64,000 nucleotides of DNA from positions 62,001 through 126,000 of the forward strand of contig NZ_RCHJ01000021.1 in NCBI RefSeq assembly GCF_004011805.1, read 5' to 3'. The position numbers were made by a program, and so were the translations under genes. This stretch comes from Piscinibacter defluvii (GTDB taxonomy: Bacteria > Pseudomonadota > Gammaproteobacteria > Burkholderiales > Burkholderiaceae_C). Under the pieces are notes generated by a model. The model had not been told where the DNA came from. It saw only the letters and a list, made by a program, of their open reading frames with translations, and did no database searches. Shown piece after piece: positions 29,576 to 39,144 of this stretch; the first letter of the stretch is position 1; each line of letters begins with the position of its first letter.

Positions 29576-29925
29576 TGCATCTCGTCCACTTTGCGCAGCT
29601 CGATCCAGCGCCCGCCGCCGCGGTGCGGGCATTCGAGCGCCAGGGCCTCGGCCTCGGCCAGGCTGGCGGCACGCACCAGGTAGAAGCCGCCGATCACCTC
29701 GTGCGTCTCGGCGTAGGGGCCGTCGGTAATCACGGGGCGGCCGTCGCGGCTGCGGATGTGGCGGCCGCCGTCGTCGCTGAGCTTCTCGCCGCCGGCCAGC
29801 AGGCCGCGCTCGGCCAGCCGCACGGCATAGGCGCGGTGGGCGGCGACGATCTCCTGCATCGCGGCCGGGGTGAGGAGGGCGAAGTCGGCGGGGGTCTCGT
29901 GCAGCAGCAGCAGGTAGGTGCTCAT
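29572..29925 (-). CDS. YCII/DGPF-domain protein, partner of the ECF42 sigma factor
   Basis: This 117-residue protein has the YCII-related fold with the signature VITDGPYAETHEVIGGFYLV, a DGPF-type motif with Y for F, and an MSTYLLLLHE start. Such proteins are regularly encoded next to ECF42 sigma factors and are often their main targets. The biochemical role is not established. It is the first gene of a two-gene unit. Confidence 0.9.
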   Translation of the reverse strand: MSTYLLLLHETPADFALLTPAAMQEIVAAHRAYAVRLAERGLLAGGEKLSDDGGRHIRSRDGRPVITDGPYAETHEVIGGFYLVRAASLAEAEALALECPHRGGGRWIELRKVDEMQ

Positions 29926-29944
29926 GGTCGGGCTCCGGTTCGCG

Positions 29945-29971
29945 CCACGGGATTGTGGTCGCTCCCGGACA
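29945..29971 (-). promoter_or_regulatory. Possible ECF42-type promoter upstream of the YCII gene
   Basis: On the minus strand TGTCCG (29971-29966) is followed after 16 bp by CGTGG (29949-29945). This resembles the TGTCGA-N16-CGTC type reported for ECF42 autoregulated promoters. One of the two elements is imperfect, so this is tentative. Confidence 0.3.
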
Positions 29972-30035
29972 AGACGAACGGACCGGCCGCCGCATGACGG
30001 TGGCGTGCGACGGCATGCTTCCTGCAACCGGAATT

Positions 30036-30059
30036 CGTTGTGTAGTAATCTACATAACA
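30036..30059. promoter_or_regulatory. ModE-binding Mo-box
   Basis: CGTTGTGTAG-TAAT-CTACATAACA is a dyad in which eight of ten arm positions pair and which matches the GTTAT...ATAAC character of Mo-boxes. It lies 43 bp before the modA ATG, and the operon encodes its own ModE. Molybdate-bound ModE would repress the operon here. Confidence 0.7.
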
Positions 30060-30102
30060 ATCCGCCGACCCCGTGTCGGGAACTCGACAAAGGCTCTCCC
30101 GC

Positions 30103-30843
30103 ATGAAACAGCTGCTTGGCGCGCTCATGCTGGCCGCGGCGGCCGCGGCCCGTGCCGGCGAGGTGCAGGTGGCCGTGGCCGCCAACTTCGCCGGCCCGCT
30201 GGCCCGGATCGGCGAGGCCTTCGCCGCCGCCACCGGGCACCAGCTCAAGGTCTCTTCCGGGGCGACGGGCAAGTTCTACACGCAGATCGTCAGCGGTGCG
30301 CCCTTCGAGGTGCTGATCGCCGCCGACGACGAGACGCCGCGCCGGCTGGTCACCGAGGGTCACGCGGTGGCCGGCACGAACTTCACCTACGCGACGGGCC
30401 GGCTGGTGCTGTGGAGCGCACAGCCCGGCCTCGTCGACGGCGATGGGGCGGTGCTGGCCTCGGCCCAGGTGAAGCATGTCGCGATCGCCAATCCGAAGGT
30501 GGCGCCCTACGGTGCCGCGGCGCTGGAGGTGATCAGGGCGCGCGGGCTAACCGCGGCGGTCACGCCCAAGCTCGTCACGGCCGAGAGCATCGCGCAGGCC
30601 TACCAGTTCGCCTTCACCGGCAACGCGGAACTCGGCTTCGTCGCGCTCTCGCAGGTGGTCGTGCCGGGCAAGCCGTCGACGGGTTCGTACTGGCTGGTGC
30701 CGCCGACGCTGCACCGCGAGATCCGGCAGGACGCGGTGCTGCTCAGGACCGGCGCGAAGAACCCGGCGGCCGCGGCGCTGCTCGCCTACCTGAAGAGCGA
30801 CGCGGCCCGGGCCGTGATCAAGGACTTCGGCTACGCACCCTGA
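30103..30843 (+). CDS. modA: Molybdate-binding periplasmic protein
   Basis: This 246-residue ModA has a signal peptide (LLGALMLAAAAAARAGEV). The family blocks VAVAANFAGPLARIGEAF, SSGATGKFYTQI and FEVLIAADDETPRRL form the oxyanion site. The ATG at 30103 puts the signal peptide at the start; a GTG at 30073 would add ten unlikely residues. modB begins three bases after the stop. It captures molybdate or tungstate for ModBC. Confidence 0.96.
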   Translation: MKQLLGALMLAAAAAARAGEVQVAVAANFAGPLARIGEAFAAATGHQLKVSSGATGKFYTQIVSGAPFEVLIAADDETPRRLVTEGHAVAGTNFTYATGRLVLWSAQPGLVDGDGAVLASAQVKHVAIANPKVAPYGAAALEVIRARGLTAAVTPKLVTAESIAQAYQFAFTGNAELGFVALSQVVVPGKPSTGSYWLVPPTLHREIRQDAVLLRTGAKNPAAAALLAYLKSDAARAVIKDFGYAP

Positions 30844-30846
30844 CGC

Positions 30847-31536
30847 ATGTTCAGCCCCGCCGACTGGAGCGCCATCCGCATCACTGCCGAACTGGCCGCG
30901 GTGACGACCGTGCTGCTGCTGCTCGTCGGCACGCCCCTCGCGTGGTGGCTGGCCCGGACGCGTTCGCGCCTCAAGCCGGTCTGGTCGGCCCTGGTCGCGA
31001 TGCCGCTGGTGTTGCCGCCGACGGTGCTGGGCTTCTACCTGCTGCTCGCGATGGGGCCGCGCGGACCCGTCGGCCAGCTGACCGAGGCACTCGGCCTGGG
31101 GCGGCTGCCGTTCAGCTTCGCCGGCCTGGTGGTGGCCTCGGTCTTCTACTCGCTGCCCTTCGTCGTGCAGCCGCTGCAGCAGGCCTTCGAGTCGATCCCG
31201 GAGCGCACGCTGGAGGCGGCGGCCACCTTGCGCGCCGGCCCGCTGGACCGCTTCTTCAGCGTCGTGCTGCCGCTCGCGCGGCCGGGCTTCGTGACCGCCG
31301 GCGTGCTCGGTTTCGCCCACACCGTGGGCGAGTTCGGCGTGGTGCTGATGATCGGCGGCAACATCCCGGACAAGACACGCGTGCTGTCGGTGGCGATCTA
31401 CGACCATGTCGAGGCCACCGAGTTCGCCGACGCGCATCGCCTGGCCGCCGGCATGGTGGTGTTCGCGCTCGTCGTGCTGGTGACGCTGTATGTGGTCAAC
31501 CGCCCGCCGCGCGAGCGACCGGGAGAGGCGGCGTGA
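30847..31536 (+). CDS. modB: Molybdate ABC transporter permease
   Basis: This 229-residue inner-membrane protein has about five membrane helices and the permease EAA loop (EAAATLRAGPLDRFFSVVLPLARPG). MPLVLPPTVLGFYLLLAMGP is typical of ModB. The stop overlaps the GTG of modC (GTGA). Confidence 0.96.
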   Translation: MFSPADWSAIRITAELAAVTTVLLLLVGTPLAWWLARTRSRLKPVWSALVAMPLVLPPTVLGFYLLLAMGPRGPVGQLTEALGLGRLPFSFAGLVVASVFYSLPFVVQPLQQAFESIPERTLEAAATLRAGPLDRFFSVVLPLARPGFVTAGVLGFAHTVGEFGVVLMIGGNIPDKTRVLSVAIYDHVEATEFADAHRLAAGMVVFALVVLVTLYVVNRPPRERPGEAA

Positions 31537-32606
31537 TCGAGGCGCGACTGCAGCTGCCGCGGCGCGGCTTCAGGCTCGACGTGGCACTGGTCCTGCCGGC
31601 GCGCGGGGTCACGGCGCTGTTCGGCCCGTCGGGCTGCGGCAAGACCACCGTGCTGCGCGCGCTCGCCGGGCTCGAGCGCGCCGCCGGCCGCGTGGCCTTC
31701 GGCACCGAGGTCTGGCAGGACGACGCCGCGGGCCGCTTCGTGCCGACGCACCGCCGCGCGATCGGCTACGTGATCCAGGAGGCGGCGCTGTTCCCGCACC
31801 TGGACGTGCGCCGCAACCTGGCCTACGGGCTCGATCGTGTGCCGGCTGCCGCGCGCCGCATCGCGCTGGACCAGGCGGTCGACCTGCTCGGCCTGGGTGC
31901 GCTGATGAACCGGCGCCCCGAGACGCTGTCGGGCGGCGAGCGCCAGCGCGTGGCGATCGCGCGGGCGCTGGCCACCAGCCCGCAGCTGCTGCTGATGGAC
32001 GAGCCGCTCGCCGCGCTGGATGCGCGCCGCAAGTCCGAGCTGCTGCCCTACCTCGACCAGCTGCATGCCCGGCTGCAGTTGCCGGTGATCTACGTGAGCC
32101 ACTCGATCGACGAAGTGGCGCGCCTGGCCGACCACTTGGTGCTGATGGAGGCCGGCCGCGTGCTCGCCGACGGGCCGCTGGCCGACATGCTGGCCCGCCT
32201 GGACCTGCCCGTGGCCTTCGGCGACGACGCCGGCGTGGTGCTCGACGCCGTGGTCGCGGAGCGCGACGCGCACTGGCAGCTCGCCCGGCTGGACGTCGCG
32301 CCGGGCTGCGCCATCTGGGCGCGCGACCATGGCCTGCCGATCGGGCGCCGCGTGCGGCTGCGCGTGCTGGCGCGCGACGTGAGCCTGGCGTGCACGGCGC
32401 AGACCGGCACCAGCATCGGCAACCAGTTGCACGGCACGGTGGAGGCGATCGCCGACGACGCGCATCCGGCACTGGCCCTGGTGCGGGTGCGGGTCGGCAC
32501 GGCGGGTGTCGTCGCGCGCCTCACCCGGCGCTCGGCACATGCGCTGGCGCTGGCGCCCGGGCAGCCGGTGTGGGCCCAGGTCAAGACCGTGGCGTTGATG
32601 GAATGA
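31533..32606 (+). CDS. modC: Molybdate ABC transporter ATP-binding protein
   Basis: The 357-residue protein has Walker A GPSGCGKTT, signature LSGGERQRVAIARAL, Walker B LLLMDEPLAALD and an H-loop (YVSHSIDEV). A C-terminal MOP/TOBE molybdate-binding domain follows (NQLHGTVEAI). The GTG start overlaps the modB stop, and the TGA overlaps the ATG of the modE-like gene (ATGA), so the four genes form one translationally coupled operon. Confidence 0.96.
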   Translation: MIEARLQLPRRGFRLDVALVLPARGVTALFGPSGCGKTTVLRALAGLERAAGRVAFGTEVWQDDAAGRFVPTHRRAIGYVIQEAALFPHLDVRRNLAYGLDRVPAAARRIALDQAVDLLGLGALMNRRPETLSGGERQRVAIARALATSPQLLLMDEPLAALDARRKSELLPYLDQLHARLQLPVIYVSHSIDEVARLADHLVLMEAGRVLADGPLADMLARLDLPVAFGDDAGVVLDAVVAERDAHWQLARLDVAPGCAIWARDHGLPIGRRVRLRVLARDVSLACTAQTGTSIGNQLHGTVEAIADDAHPALALVRVRVGTAGVVARLTRRSAHALALAPGQPVWAQVKTVALME

Positions 32607-33403
32607 AGCCCGCCGGCGCCGGCAACCTGATCACCGCCGAGCTCAGGCTCGCCGGCCGGCTCGATGCGCGCTTCTTCGCGCTGCTCGAGGCGCTGGCGGC
32701 CACCGGCTCGATCAACAAGGCCGCGCGCACCGCGGGCCTCAGCTACAAGGGGGCCTGGCTGATGCTCGAGTCGGCCTGCAACCTGGCCAACGAGCCCTTG
32801 CTCGAGACGGCCACCGGCGGCAGCGGCGGCGGCGGTACGCGGCTGACGCCGGCCGCGCTGGGTCTGCTCGAGGCCTGGCACGGCCTGCAACGAGAGCAAC
32901 GCGAGTTCCTGCGCACGCAGGAGGCGCGGCTGGCCCAACTTCCGGCGCTGGCCGGGCTGCTCCGGAGGATGTCGATGAAGACCACCGCACGCAACCAGTT
33001 CGCCGGCACCGTGTCGGCCGTCGAGCTCGGGCCGGTCTCGGCCTCGGTGAGCATCGCGCTCAAGGGCGGCGAGCAGATCACCGCGACGATGACGGCTGCC
33101 GCCGCCAAGCGGCTGAAGCTGAAGAAGGGGCAGGAGGCGATCGCGCTGATCAAGGCCTCGGCCGTGGTGCTGGTGACCGATTTCGCCGGCTGGCAGCTGT
33201 CGGCCCGCAACCAGCTCGCCGGCACGGTGTCGCGCATCGAGCGCGGCGCGGTGTCGTCGCTGGTGGTGCTGACGCTGCCCGGCGGCCCGACGCTCAGCGC
33301 CACCGTCACCAACGAAGGCGTGGAGACCCTCGGCCTGGCGGTGGGCCAGCCGGCCACCGCGGTGTTCAAGGCCTATTCGGTGATGGTGGCGACGCAGCCC
33401 TGA
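32603..33403 (+). CDS. modE: Molybdate-responsive regulator with two MOP domains
   Basis: The 266-residue protein has the N-terminal ModE winged helix (LLEALAATGSINKAARTAGL, SYKGAWLMLESACN) and two tandem MOP domains, each starting with a similar box (ARNQFAGTVSAVELG and ARNQLAGTVSRIERG). It is the last gene of modABCE, whereas modE often precedes modABC or is separate. It should sense intracellular molybdate and act at the Mo-box upstream of modA. Confidence 0.93.
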   Translation: MKPAGAGNLITAELRLAGRLDARFFALLEALAATGSINKAARTAGLSYKGAWLMLESACNLANEPLLETATGGSGGGGTRLTPAALGLLEAWHGLQREQREFLRTQEARLAQLPALAGLLRRMSMKTTARNQFAGTVSAVELGPVSASVSIALKGGEQITATMTAAAAKRLKLKKGQEAIALIKASAVVLVTDFAGWQLSARNQLAGTVSRIERGAVSSLVVLTLPGGPTLSATVTNEGVETLGLAVGQPATAVFKAYSVMVATQP

Positions 33404-33416
33404 GGCTGCGCCGCGC

Positions 33417-34976
33417 TCACGCTGCCGCCGAGTGGCGGATCAGGTGGTCGAAGGCCGAGAGTGCCGCCTTCGCGCCGTCGCCGGCGGCGATGATGATCTG
33501 CTTGTACGGGACGGTCGTCGCGTCGCCGGCGGCGAACACGCCCGGCAGGCTGGTGGCGCCCTTGGCGTCGACGATGATCTCGCCGTGCTTCGAGAGCTCG
33601 AGCGTGCCCTTGAGCCACTCGGTGTTGGGCACCAGGCCGATCTGCACGAACACGCCGGCAAGTTCCACCAGCTGCTCGGTGCCGCTCGTGCGGTCCTTCC
33701 AGCGCAGCCCGGTGACCTTCTGCCCGTCGCCGACGATCTCGGTGGTCTGTGCGTTCAGGATCAGCGTGACGTTGGGCAGGCTCCTGACCTTCTCGACCAG
33801 CACCGCGTCGGCCTTGAGCTGCGGCGCGAACTCGATCAGCGTGACGTGCTCGACGATGCCGGCCAGGTCGATCGCCGCCTCCACGCCCGAGTTGCCACCG
33901 CCGATCACCGCGGTGCGCTTGCCCTTGTAGAGCGGGCCGTCGCAATGCGGGCAGTAGGCCACCCCCTTGTTCCTGTACTCGGCCTCGCCGGGCACGCCGA
34001 CGTTGCGCCAGCGCGCGCCGGTGGCCAGGATGACGGTCCTGCCCTGCAGCACGGCGCCGTTGTCGAGTCTCACGCGGACCGGGCCCGACGCGGGGGCGTC
34101 GAGCTGCGCGACGCGCTGGCCGTTCATCAGGTCCACGCCGTAGGCCCGCGCATGCGCCTCGAGCGCCGCGGCGAACTTCGGGCCCTGCGTCTCGAGCACG
34201 GAGATGTAGTTCTCGATGCCCAGCGTGTCCAGCGTCTGGCCACCCATGCGCTCGCCGACGATGCCGGTCCGGATGCCCTTGCGCGCGGCGTACACCGCTG
34301 CGGCCGCGCCAGCCGGGCCGCCGCCGACGATCAGCACGTCGAACACCGGCTTCGTCGCGAGCTTGGCGGCGTCGCGCGCGGCAGCGCCGGTGTCGATCTT
34401 GGCCAGGATCTCGTGCACCTCCATGCGGCCCGAGCCGAAGGGCTGGCCGTTGAGGAAGACCATCGGCACGGCCATGATCCGTCGCTGCTCGACCTCGTCC
34501 TGGAACAGGCCGCCGTCGATCGCCACGTGGCGGATGCGCGGGTTCAACACCGACATCAGGTTCAGTGCCTGCACCACGTCCGGGCAGTTGTGGCAAGTCA
34601 GCGACATGTAGGTCTCGAAGGCGAAGTCGCCTTCGAGCGAGCGGATCTGCTCGATGACTTCCGCCTCGAGCTTGGGCGGGTGCCCGCCGGCCTGCAGCAG
34701 CGCCAGCACCAGCGAGGTGAACTCGTGGCCCATCGGGATCGCCGCGAAGCGAACGCCCATGTCGGCGCCGGCGCGGCTGATCGAGAACGACGGGCGGCGC
34801 CGGTCCAGCCCGTCGAAGCGGGCCGTGATCAGCGGACTCAGCTCCGCGATCTCCGACAGCAGCTCCCGCATCTCGGCCGAGGCCTCGCGCTCGTCGAGCG
34901 AGGCCACGAGTTCGACCGGCTGCGTCACGCGCTGCAGGTAGGCGGCGAGTTGGGTCTTGAGGCTGTCGTCAAGCAC
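33417..34976 (-). CDS. ahpF: Alkyl hydroperoxide reductase subunit F (flavin, disulfide reductase)
   Basis: The 519-residue AhpF has an N-terminal double thioredoxin-fold domain with C128-C131 in TCHNC, then an FAD/NADH reductase with [10 protein letters not shown], the redox pair [16 protein letters not shown] and [12 protein letters not shown]. It passes electrons from NADH to AhpC. It lies downstream of ahpC on the same strand with a 107-bp gap that holds a palindromic repeat, so ahpF may be read through from ahpC at a lower level. Confidence 0.96.
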   Translation of the reverse strand: MLDDSLKTQLAAYLQRVTQPVELVASLDEREASAEMRELLSEIAELSPLITARFDGLDRRRPSFSISRAGADMGVRFAAIPMGHEFTSLVLALLQAGGHPPKLEAEVIEQIRSLEGDFAFETYMSLTCHNCPDVVQALNLMSVLNPRIRHVAIDGGLFQDEVEQRRIMAVPMVFLNGQPFGSGRMEVHEILAKIDTGAAARDAAKLATKPVFDVLIVGGGPAGAAAAVYAARKGIRTGIVGERMGGQTLDTLGIENYISVLETQGPKFAAALEAHARAYGVDLMNGQRVAQLDAPASGPVRVRLDNGAVLQGRTVILATGARWRNVGVPGEAEYRNKGVAYCPHCDGPLYKGKRTAVIGGGNSGVEAAIDLAGIVEHVTLIEFAPQLKADAVLVEKVRSLPNVTLILNAQTTEIVGDGQKVTGLRWKDRTSGTEQLVELAGVFVQIGLVPNTEWLKGTLELSKHGEIIVDAKGATSLPGVFAAGDATTVPYKQIIIAAGDGAKAALSAFDHLIRHSAAA

Positions 34977-35039
34977 GGTGATGCTCCAGTGATATCAAGT
35001 GGCCGCGGCGGATCCGGCTCCGCCGGTCCGCCCGCGGCG

Positions 35040-35069
35040 CCCCCTCGAGGGGGAGCGCCATAAGGCGCT
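35040..35069. repeat. Double hairpin between ahpC and ahpF
   Basis: CCCCCTCGAGGGGG (35040-35053) is a perfect 14-bp palindrome, directly followed by a hairpin AGCGCC-ATAA-GGCGCT (35054-35069). There is no T-tract in either direction. It could partly terminate or protect the ahpC message, or be a dispersed intergenic repeat of the kind common in this group. Confidence 0.5.
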
Positions 35070-35083
35070 CCGGGGGTGGGACG

Positions 35084-35647
35084 TCAGATCTTTCCGACGA
35101 GGTCGAGCGACGGCGTCAGCGTCTTCGCGCCCGCCTGCCACTTGGCCGGGCAGACCTGGCCCGGGTTCTTGGCGACGTATTGCGCCGCGGCAACCTTGCG
35201 CAGCGTCTCCTTGACGTCACGCGCGATCGCGTTGTCGTGCACCTCGGCGGTCTTGATGATGCCCTCGGGGTTGATCACGAAGGTGCCGCGCAGCGCCAGG
35301 CCCTCTTCCTCGATGTGCACGCCGAAGGCACGGGTCAGCTTGTGGGTCGGGTCGCCGACCAGCGGGAACTTGGCCTTGCCGACGGCCGGGCTGGTCTCGT
35401 GCCACACCTTGTGCGAGAAGTGCGTGTCGGTCGTGACGATGTAGACCTCGGCGCCGATCTCCTGGAACTTGGCGTAGTTGTCGGCCGCGTCCTCGACTTC
35501 GGTCGGGCAGTTGAAGGTGAACGCCGCCGGCATGAAGATCAGCACGGACCACTGGCCCTTCAGGCTCTGCTCGGTCACCTCGACGAACTTGCCGTTGTGG
35601 AAGGCGGTGGTCTTGAACGGCTGGACGGGGGTGTTGATCTGCGACAT
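35084..35647 (-). CDS. ahpC: Alkyl hydroperoxide reductase subunit C (2-Cys peroxiredoxin)
   Basis: The 187-residue AhpC has peroxidatic C47 in FTFNCPTE and the resolving cysteine in GQVCPAKW. TTAFHNGKFVEVTEQSLKGQ is the typical start. It reduces hydrogen peroxide and organic peroxides with electrons from AhpF, encoded next on the same strand. The ATG has AAAGGA upstream. A degenerate OxyR-like site is about 75-110 bp upstream. Confidence 0.97.
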   Translation of the reverse strand: MSQINTPVQPFKTTAFHNGKFVEVTEQSLKGQWSVLIFMPAAFTFNCPTEVEDAADNYAKFQEIGAEVYIVTTDTHFSHKVWHETSPAVGKAKFPLVGDPTHKLTRAFGVHIEEEGLALRGTFVINPEGIIKTAEVHDNAIARDVKETLRKVAAAQYVAKNPGQVCPAKWQAGAKTLTPSLDLVGKI

Positions 35648-35720
35648 GGATTGTCCTTTGATAGATGGAGTCAAACGGAAGCGAACGATCGATATTGTGA
35701 TTGCACTGCAGCATTCCGCC

Positions 35721-35758
35721 GCTTGATTGAGGAAATCGCATCGATTGACAATGGCTAT
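35721..35758. promoter_or_regulatory. Possible OxyR site upstream of ahpC
   Basis: Read on the minus strand, ATAG is followed at 7-bp spacings by CAAT, ATTT and CAAG. Against the OxyR pattern of four tetrads (ATAG, CTAT, ATAG, CTAT) the matches are 4, 3, 2 and 2 of 4. The position, 74-111 bp before the ahpC ATG, suits an OxyR site, but the match is weak. Confidence 0.3.
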
Positions 35759-35820
35759 CGAAGGGGCCGAGCCGCTGCGGCCCGCGCAGCGCCGGCGGGC
35801 TGGCACAGGGGCGGGGCGGC

Positions 35821-36513
35821 TCAGTGCCGCTGGTACTGGGTGGCGCCGAACAAGGTCTCGCGCGCCTTGTCGTCCACCAGTGGCTTGCGCCGGTCGGCCA
35901 GCACCTCGACGCCGCGCATCACCGCGGGACGGTGGCCGATCTCGTCGAACCAGCCCTTCAGGTGCGGGTAGTCGTTCCAGTCGATGCCCTGGTTCTTCCA
36001 CGAGCGAAGCCAGGGAAACACGGCGATGTCGGCGATCGAGTACTCCGGCCCGCCGAGGTACTTGCTCTTCGCGAGGCGCTTGTCCATCACGCCGTACAGG
36101 CGCCTGGCCTCGTTGCTGTAGCGCTCGATCGCGTACTCGATCTTCTGCGGCGCGTAGATGCGGAAGTGGTGCGCCTGGCCCAGCATCGGGCCCACGCCGC
36201 CCATCTGGAACATCAGCCACTGCAGCACCTCGTACTTGCCGCGCGTGCTCGCCGGCAGGAAGCGCCCGGTCTTGCCGGCCAGATAGAGAAGGATGGCGCC
36301 CGACTCGAACAGCGAGATCGGCTGGCCGTCCGGGCCCTCCGGATCGACGATCGCCGGGATCTTGTTGTTCGGGCTGATCGCCAGGAACTCCGGTGCGAAC
36401 TGGTCGCCGGCGCCGATGTCCACCGGGTGCACGCGGTACGGCAGGCCGCACTCCTCGAGCATGATGTGGACCTTGTGGCCGTTGGGCGTGGCCCACGAAT
36501 ACACTTCGATCAT
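35821..36513 (-). CDS. Glutathione S-transferase (YghU/YfcG-like)
   Basis: This 230-residue GST has an N-terminal thioredoxin fold (YSWATPNGHKVHIMLEECGL, ISPNNKIPAI, SLFESGAILLYLA) and an all-helical C-terminal domain (EYSIADIAVFPWLRSW). The wording matches the disulfide-bond oxidoreductase type GSTs such as YfcG and YghU, which lack the usual catalytic Tyr/Ser/Cys. It is upstream of ahpC on the same strand with a 173-bp gap, consistent with a shared theme of peroxide and thiol stress. Confidence 0.92.
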   Translation of the reverse strand: MIEVYSWATPNGHKVHIMLEECGLPYRVHPVDIGAGDQFAPEFLAISPNNKIPAIVDPEGPDGQPISLFESGAILLYLAGKTGRFLPASTRGKYEVLQWLMFQMGGVGPMLGQAHHFRIYAPQKIEYAIERYSNEARRLYGVMDKRLAKSKYLGGPEYSIADIAVFPWLRSWKNQGIDWNDYPHLKGWFDEIGHRPAVMRGVEVLADRRKPLVDDKARETLFGATQYQRH

Positions 36514-36570
36514 CGTGTCGGTCTCCGGCTTCAGTTCGAGCGCGATTGCGCCGACACTCTAGTGCAAACC

Positions 36571-37314
36571 ATGCTCGAGTCGTTCAAGCGCTTCTTCTCC
36601 CCGCAGCCCGCCGGCCCGGACTGGCGCGACGTGGCGGACTGGGCGCGCGAGCGCGGCCTGGCCTTCAAGCGTGCGCGCGAGGACGAAGGCTTCGTCATCG
36701 AGGGCGATCTCGGCGGCCGTCCGGTGCGCATCGAATGGGGGCCGCCGCAGCGCAGCTACATCGAGGGCCGCGAGCTGCGCATCCGCATGGAGCTCAAGCT
36801 GCCGGCCGACCTGCAGATGCTGCTGCTGTCTCGTCCGCTGATGGAACTGCTCGAGAAGCAGACCTTCGAGCGCTTCACCGAGGGCACGCAGACGCAGATC
36901 GACACCAGCTCGCCGGAAGAGATCCGCTGGCTGGTGATGTTCGGCAAGGTCGACCTGTCGTCCTACCGCGTGCTGCGCAGCCATTTCGCCGCGGTGGCCA
37001 GCCTGCCGGCGGCCGGCATGGCCTGGATCGGCGGTGCGCTCGCGGCGCAGCTCGAGCGCGCGCTGGGCGGCCTGCTGGCCAACGACCCGCCCTTCGTGCT
37101 GATGACGCTGCGCGGCCGCAGCTACCTGCGCGCCCGGCTGATCGACCCCGACCCGATGTCGCTGACCAGCGCGGTGGCGATCTTCGAGGCCGCCGTGGCC
37201 CGCGCGCTGGAGGTGGCGGCGCACCACGGCGAGAGCGCTCAGGAATGGGCGCCCTCGGGCTCCACCGCCTGGCAGGCGCTGGGCACCGACGAGCCGCCCA
37301 AGCGCAGCGGATGA
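36571..37314 (+). CDS. Conserved hypothetical protein
   Basis: I do not recognise this 247-residue protein. It has no signal peptide or membrane segment and has the composition of a normal host gene. It contains FVIEGDLGGRPVRIEWGPPQ, IRMELKLPADLQMLLL, and near its end ATTEAL-free helical sequence ending in TDEPPKRSG. The ATG at 36571 is used, but no good ribosome site is visible; a GTG at 36562 is in frame. Its stop overlaps the ATG of the DUF2478 gene (ATGA), so the two are probably expressed together. Confidence 0.75.
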   Translation: MLESFKRFFSPQPAGPDWRDVADWARERGLAFKRAREDEGFVIEGDLGGRPVRIEWGPPQRSYIEGRELRIRMELKLPADLQMLLLSRPLMELLEKQTFERFTEGTQTQIDTSSPEEIRWLVMFGKVDLSSYRVLRSHFAAVASLPAAGMAWIGGALAAQLERALGGLLANDPPFVLMTLRGRSYLRARLIDPDPMSLTSAVAIFEAAVARALEVAAHHGESAQEWAPSGSTAWQALGTDEPPKRSG

Positions 37315-37862
37315 GCCGGCCCGAGCGCGTCGCCAACGAGCCGCCCCTGCGAGCGGCCGCAGTGCTGGACGACGGGTCGGCCGACGTCGATGCGCTGCTG
37401 GCCGATTGCGCTGCCCGCCAGCGCCGCGCCGGCCGCCGGGTGCGCGGACTCGTGATGACGTGGCCCGACGGCGACCGGGAGGCCTGTGGTGCGATGGTGC
37501 TGGTCGACCTCGACACCCGCGAGGAGTACCTCGTCTCCCAGGCGCTGGGGCGCGCGTCGGCCGCCTGCCGGGCCGATCCGCAGGGCTTCGCGCGCGCCAG
37601 CGAGGTGCTGCGCCGCGCCGGCGGCGAGGCGCCCGACCTGGTCGTGTGCAACCGCTTCGGCGGCATGGAGGCGCACGGCGAGGGCTTCAGCGCCGAACTG
37701 CTCGATCTGATGTCGGCCGACATCCCGCTGCTGACGGTCGTCTCGCCGCGCTGGGCGCCGGCCTGGACCGAGTTCACCGGCGGCGCGCCGCTGCTGCCGG
37801 CGCGGCCGGAGGCCATCGAGGGCTGGATCGAGGCGACGCTGGGCAGCCCGGCCCCCGCCTGA
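37311..37862 (+). CDS. DUF2478-family protein
   Basis: This 183-residue protein has the DUF2478 features LVVCNRFGGMEAHGEGFSAE and IPLLTVVSPRWAPAWTEFTG. The family has no firmly established function; some members are annotated near molybdenum transport or nucleotide-binding genes. A modABCE operon lies about 4 kb upstream, which fits but proves nothing. The start codon overlaps the stop of the preceding hypothetical gene. Confidence 0.75.
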   Translation: MSRPERVANEPPLRAAAVLDDGSADVDALLADCAARQRRAGRRVRGLVMTWPDGDREACGAMVLVDLDTREEYLVSQALGRASAACRADPQGFARASEVLRRAGGEAPDLVVCNRFGGMEAHGEGFSAELLDLMSADIPLLTVVSPRWAPAWTEFTGGAPLLPARPEAIEGWIEATLGSPAPA

Positions 37863-37881
37863 GCGTCGTAGGCGCGGCCGC

Positions 37882-39123
<1,242 letters not shown>

Positions 39124-39144
39124 CGGGGATCCTCGGGTGAAGGG

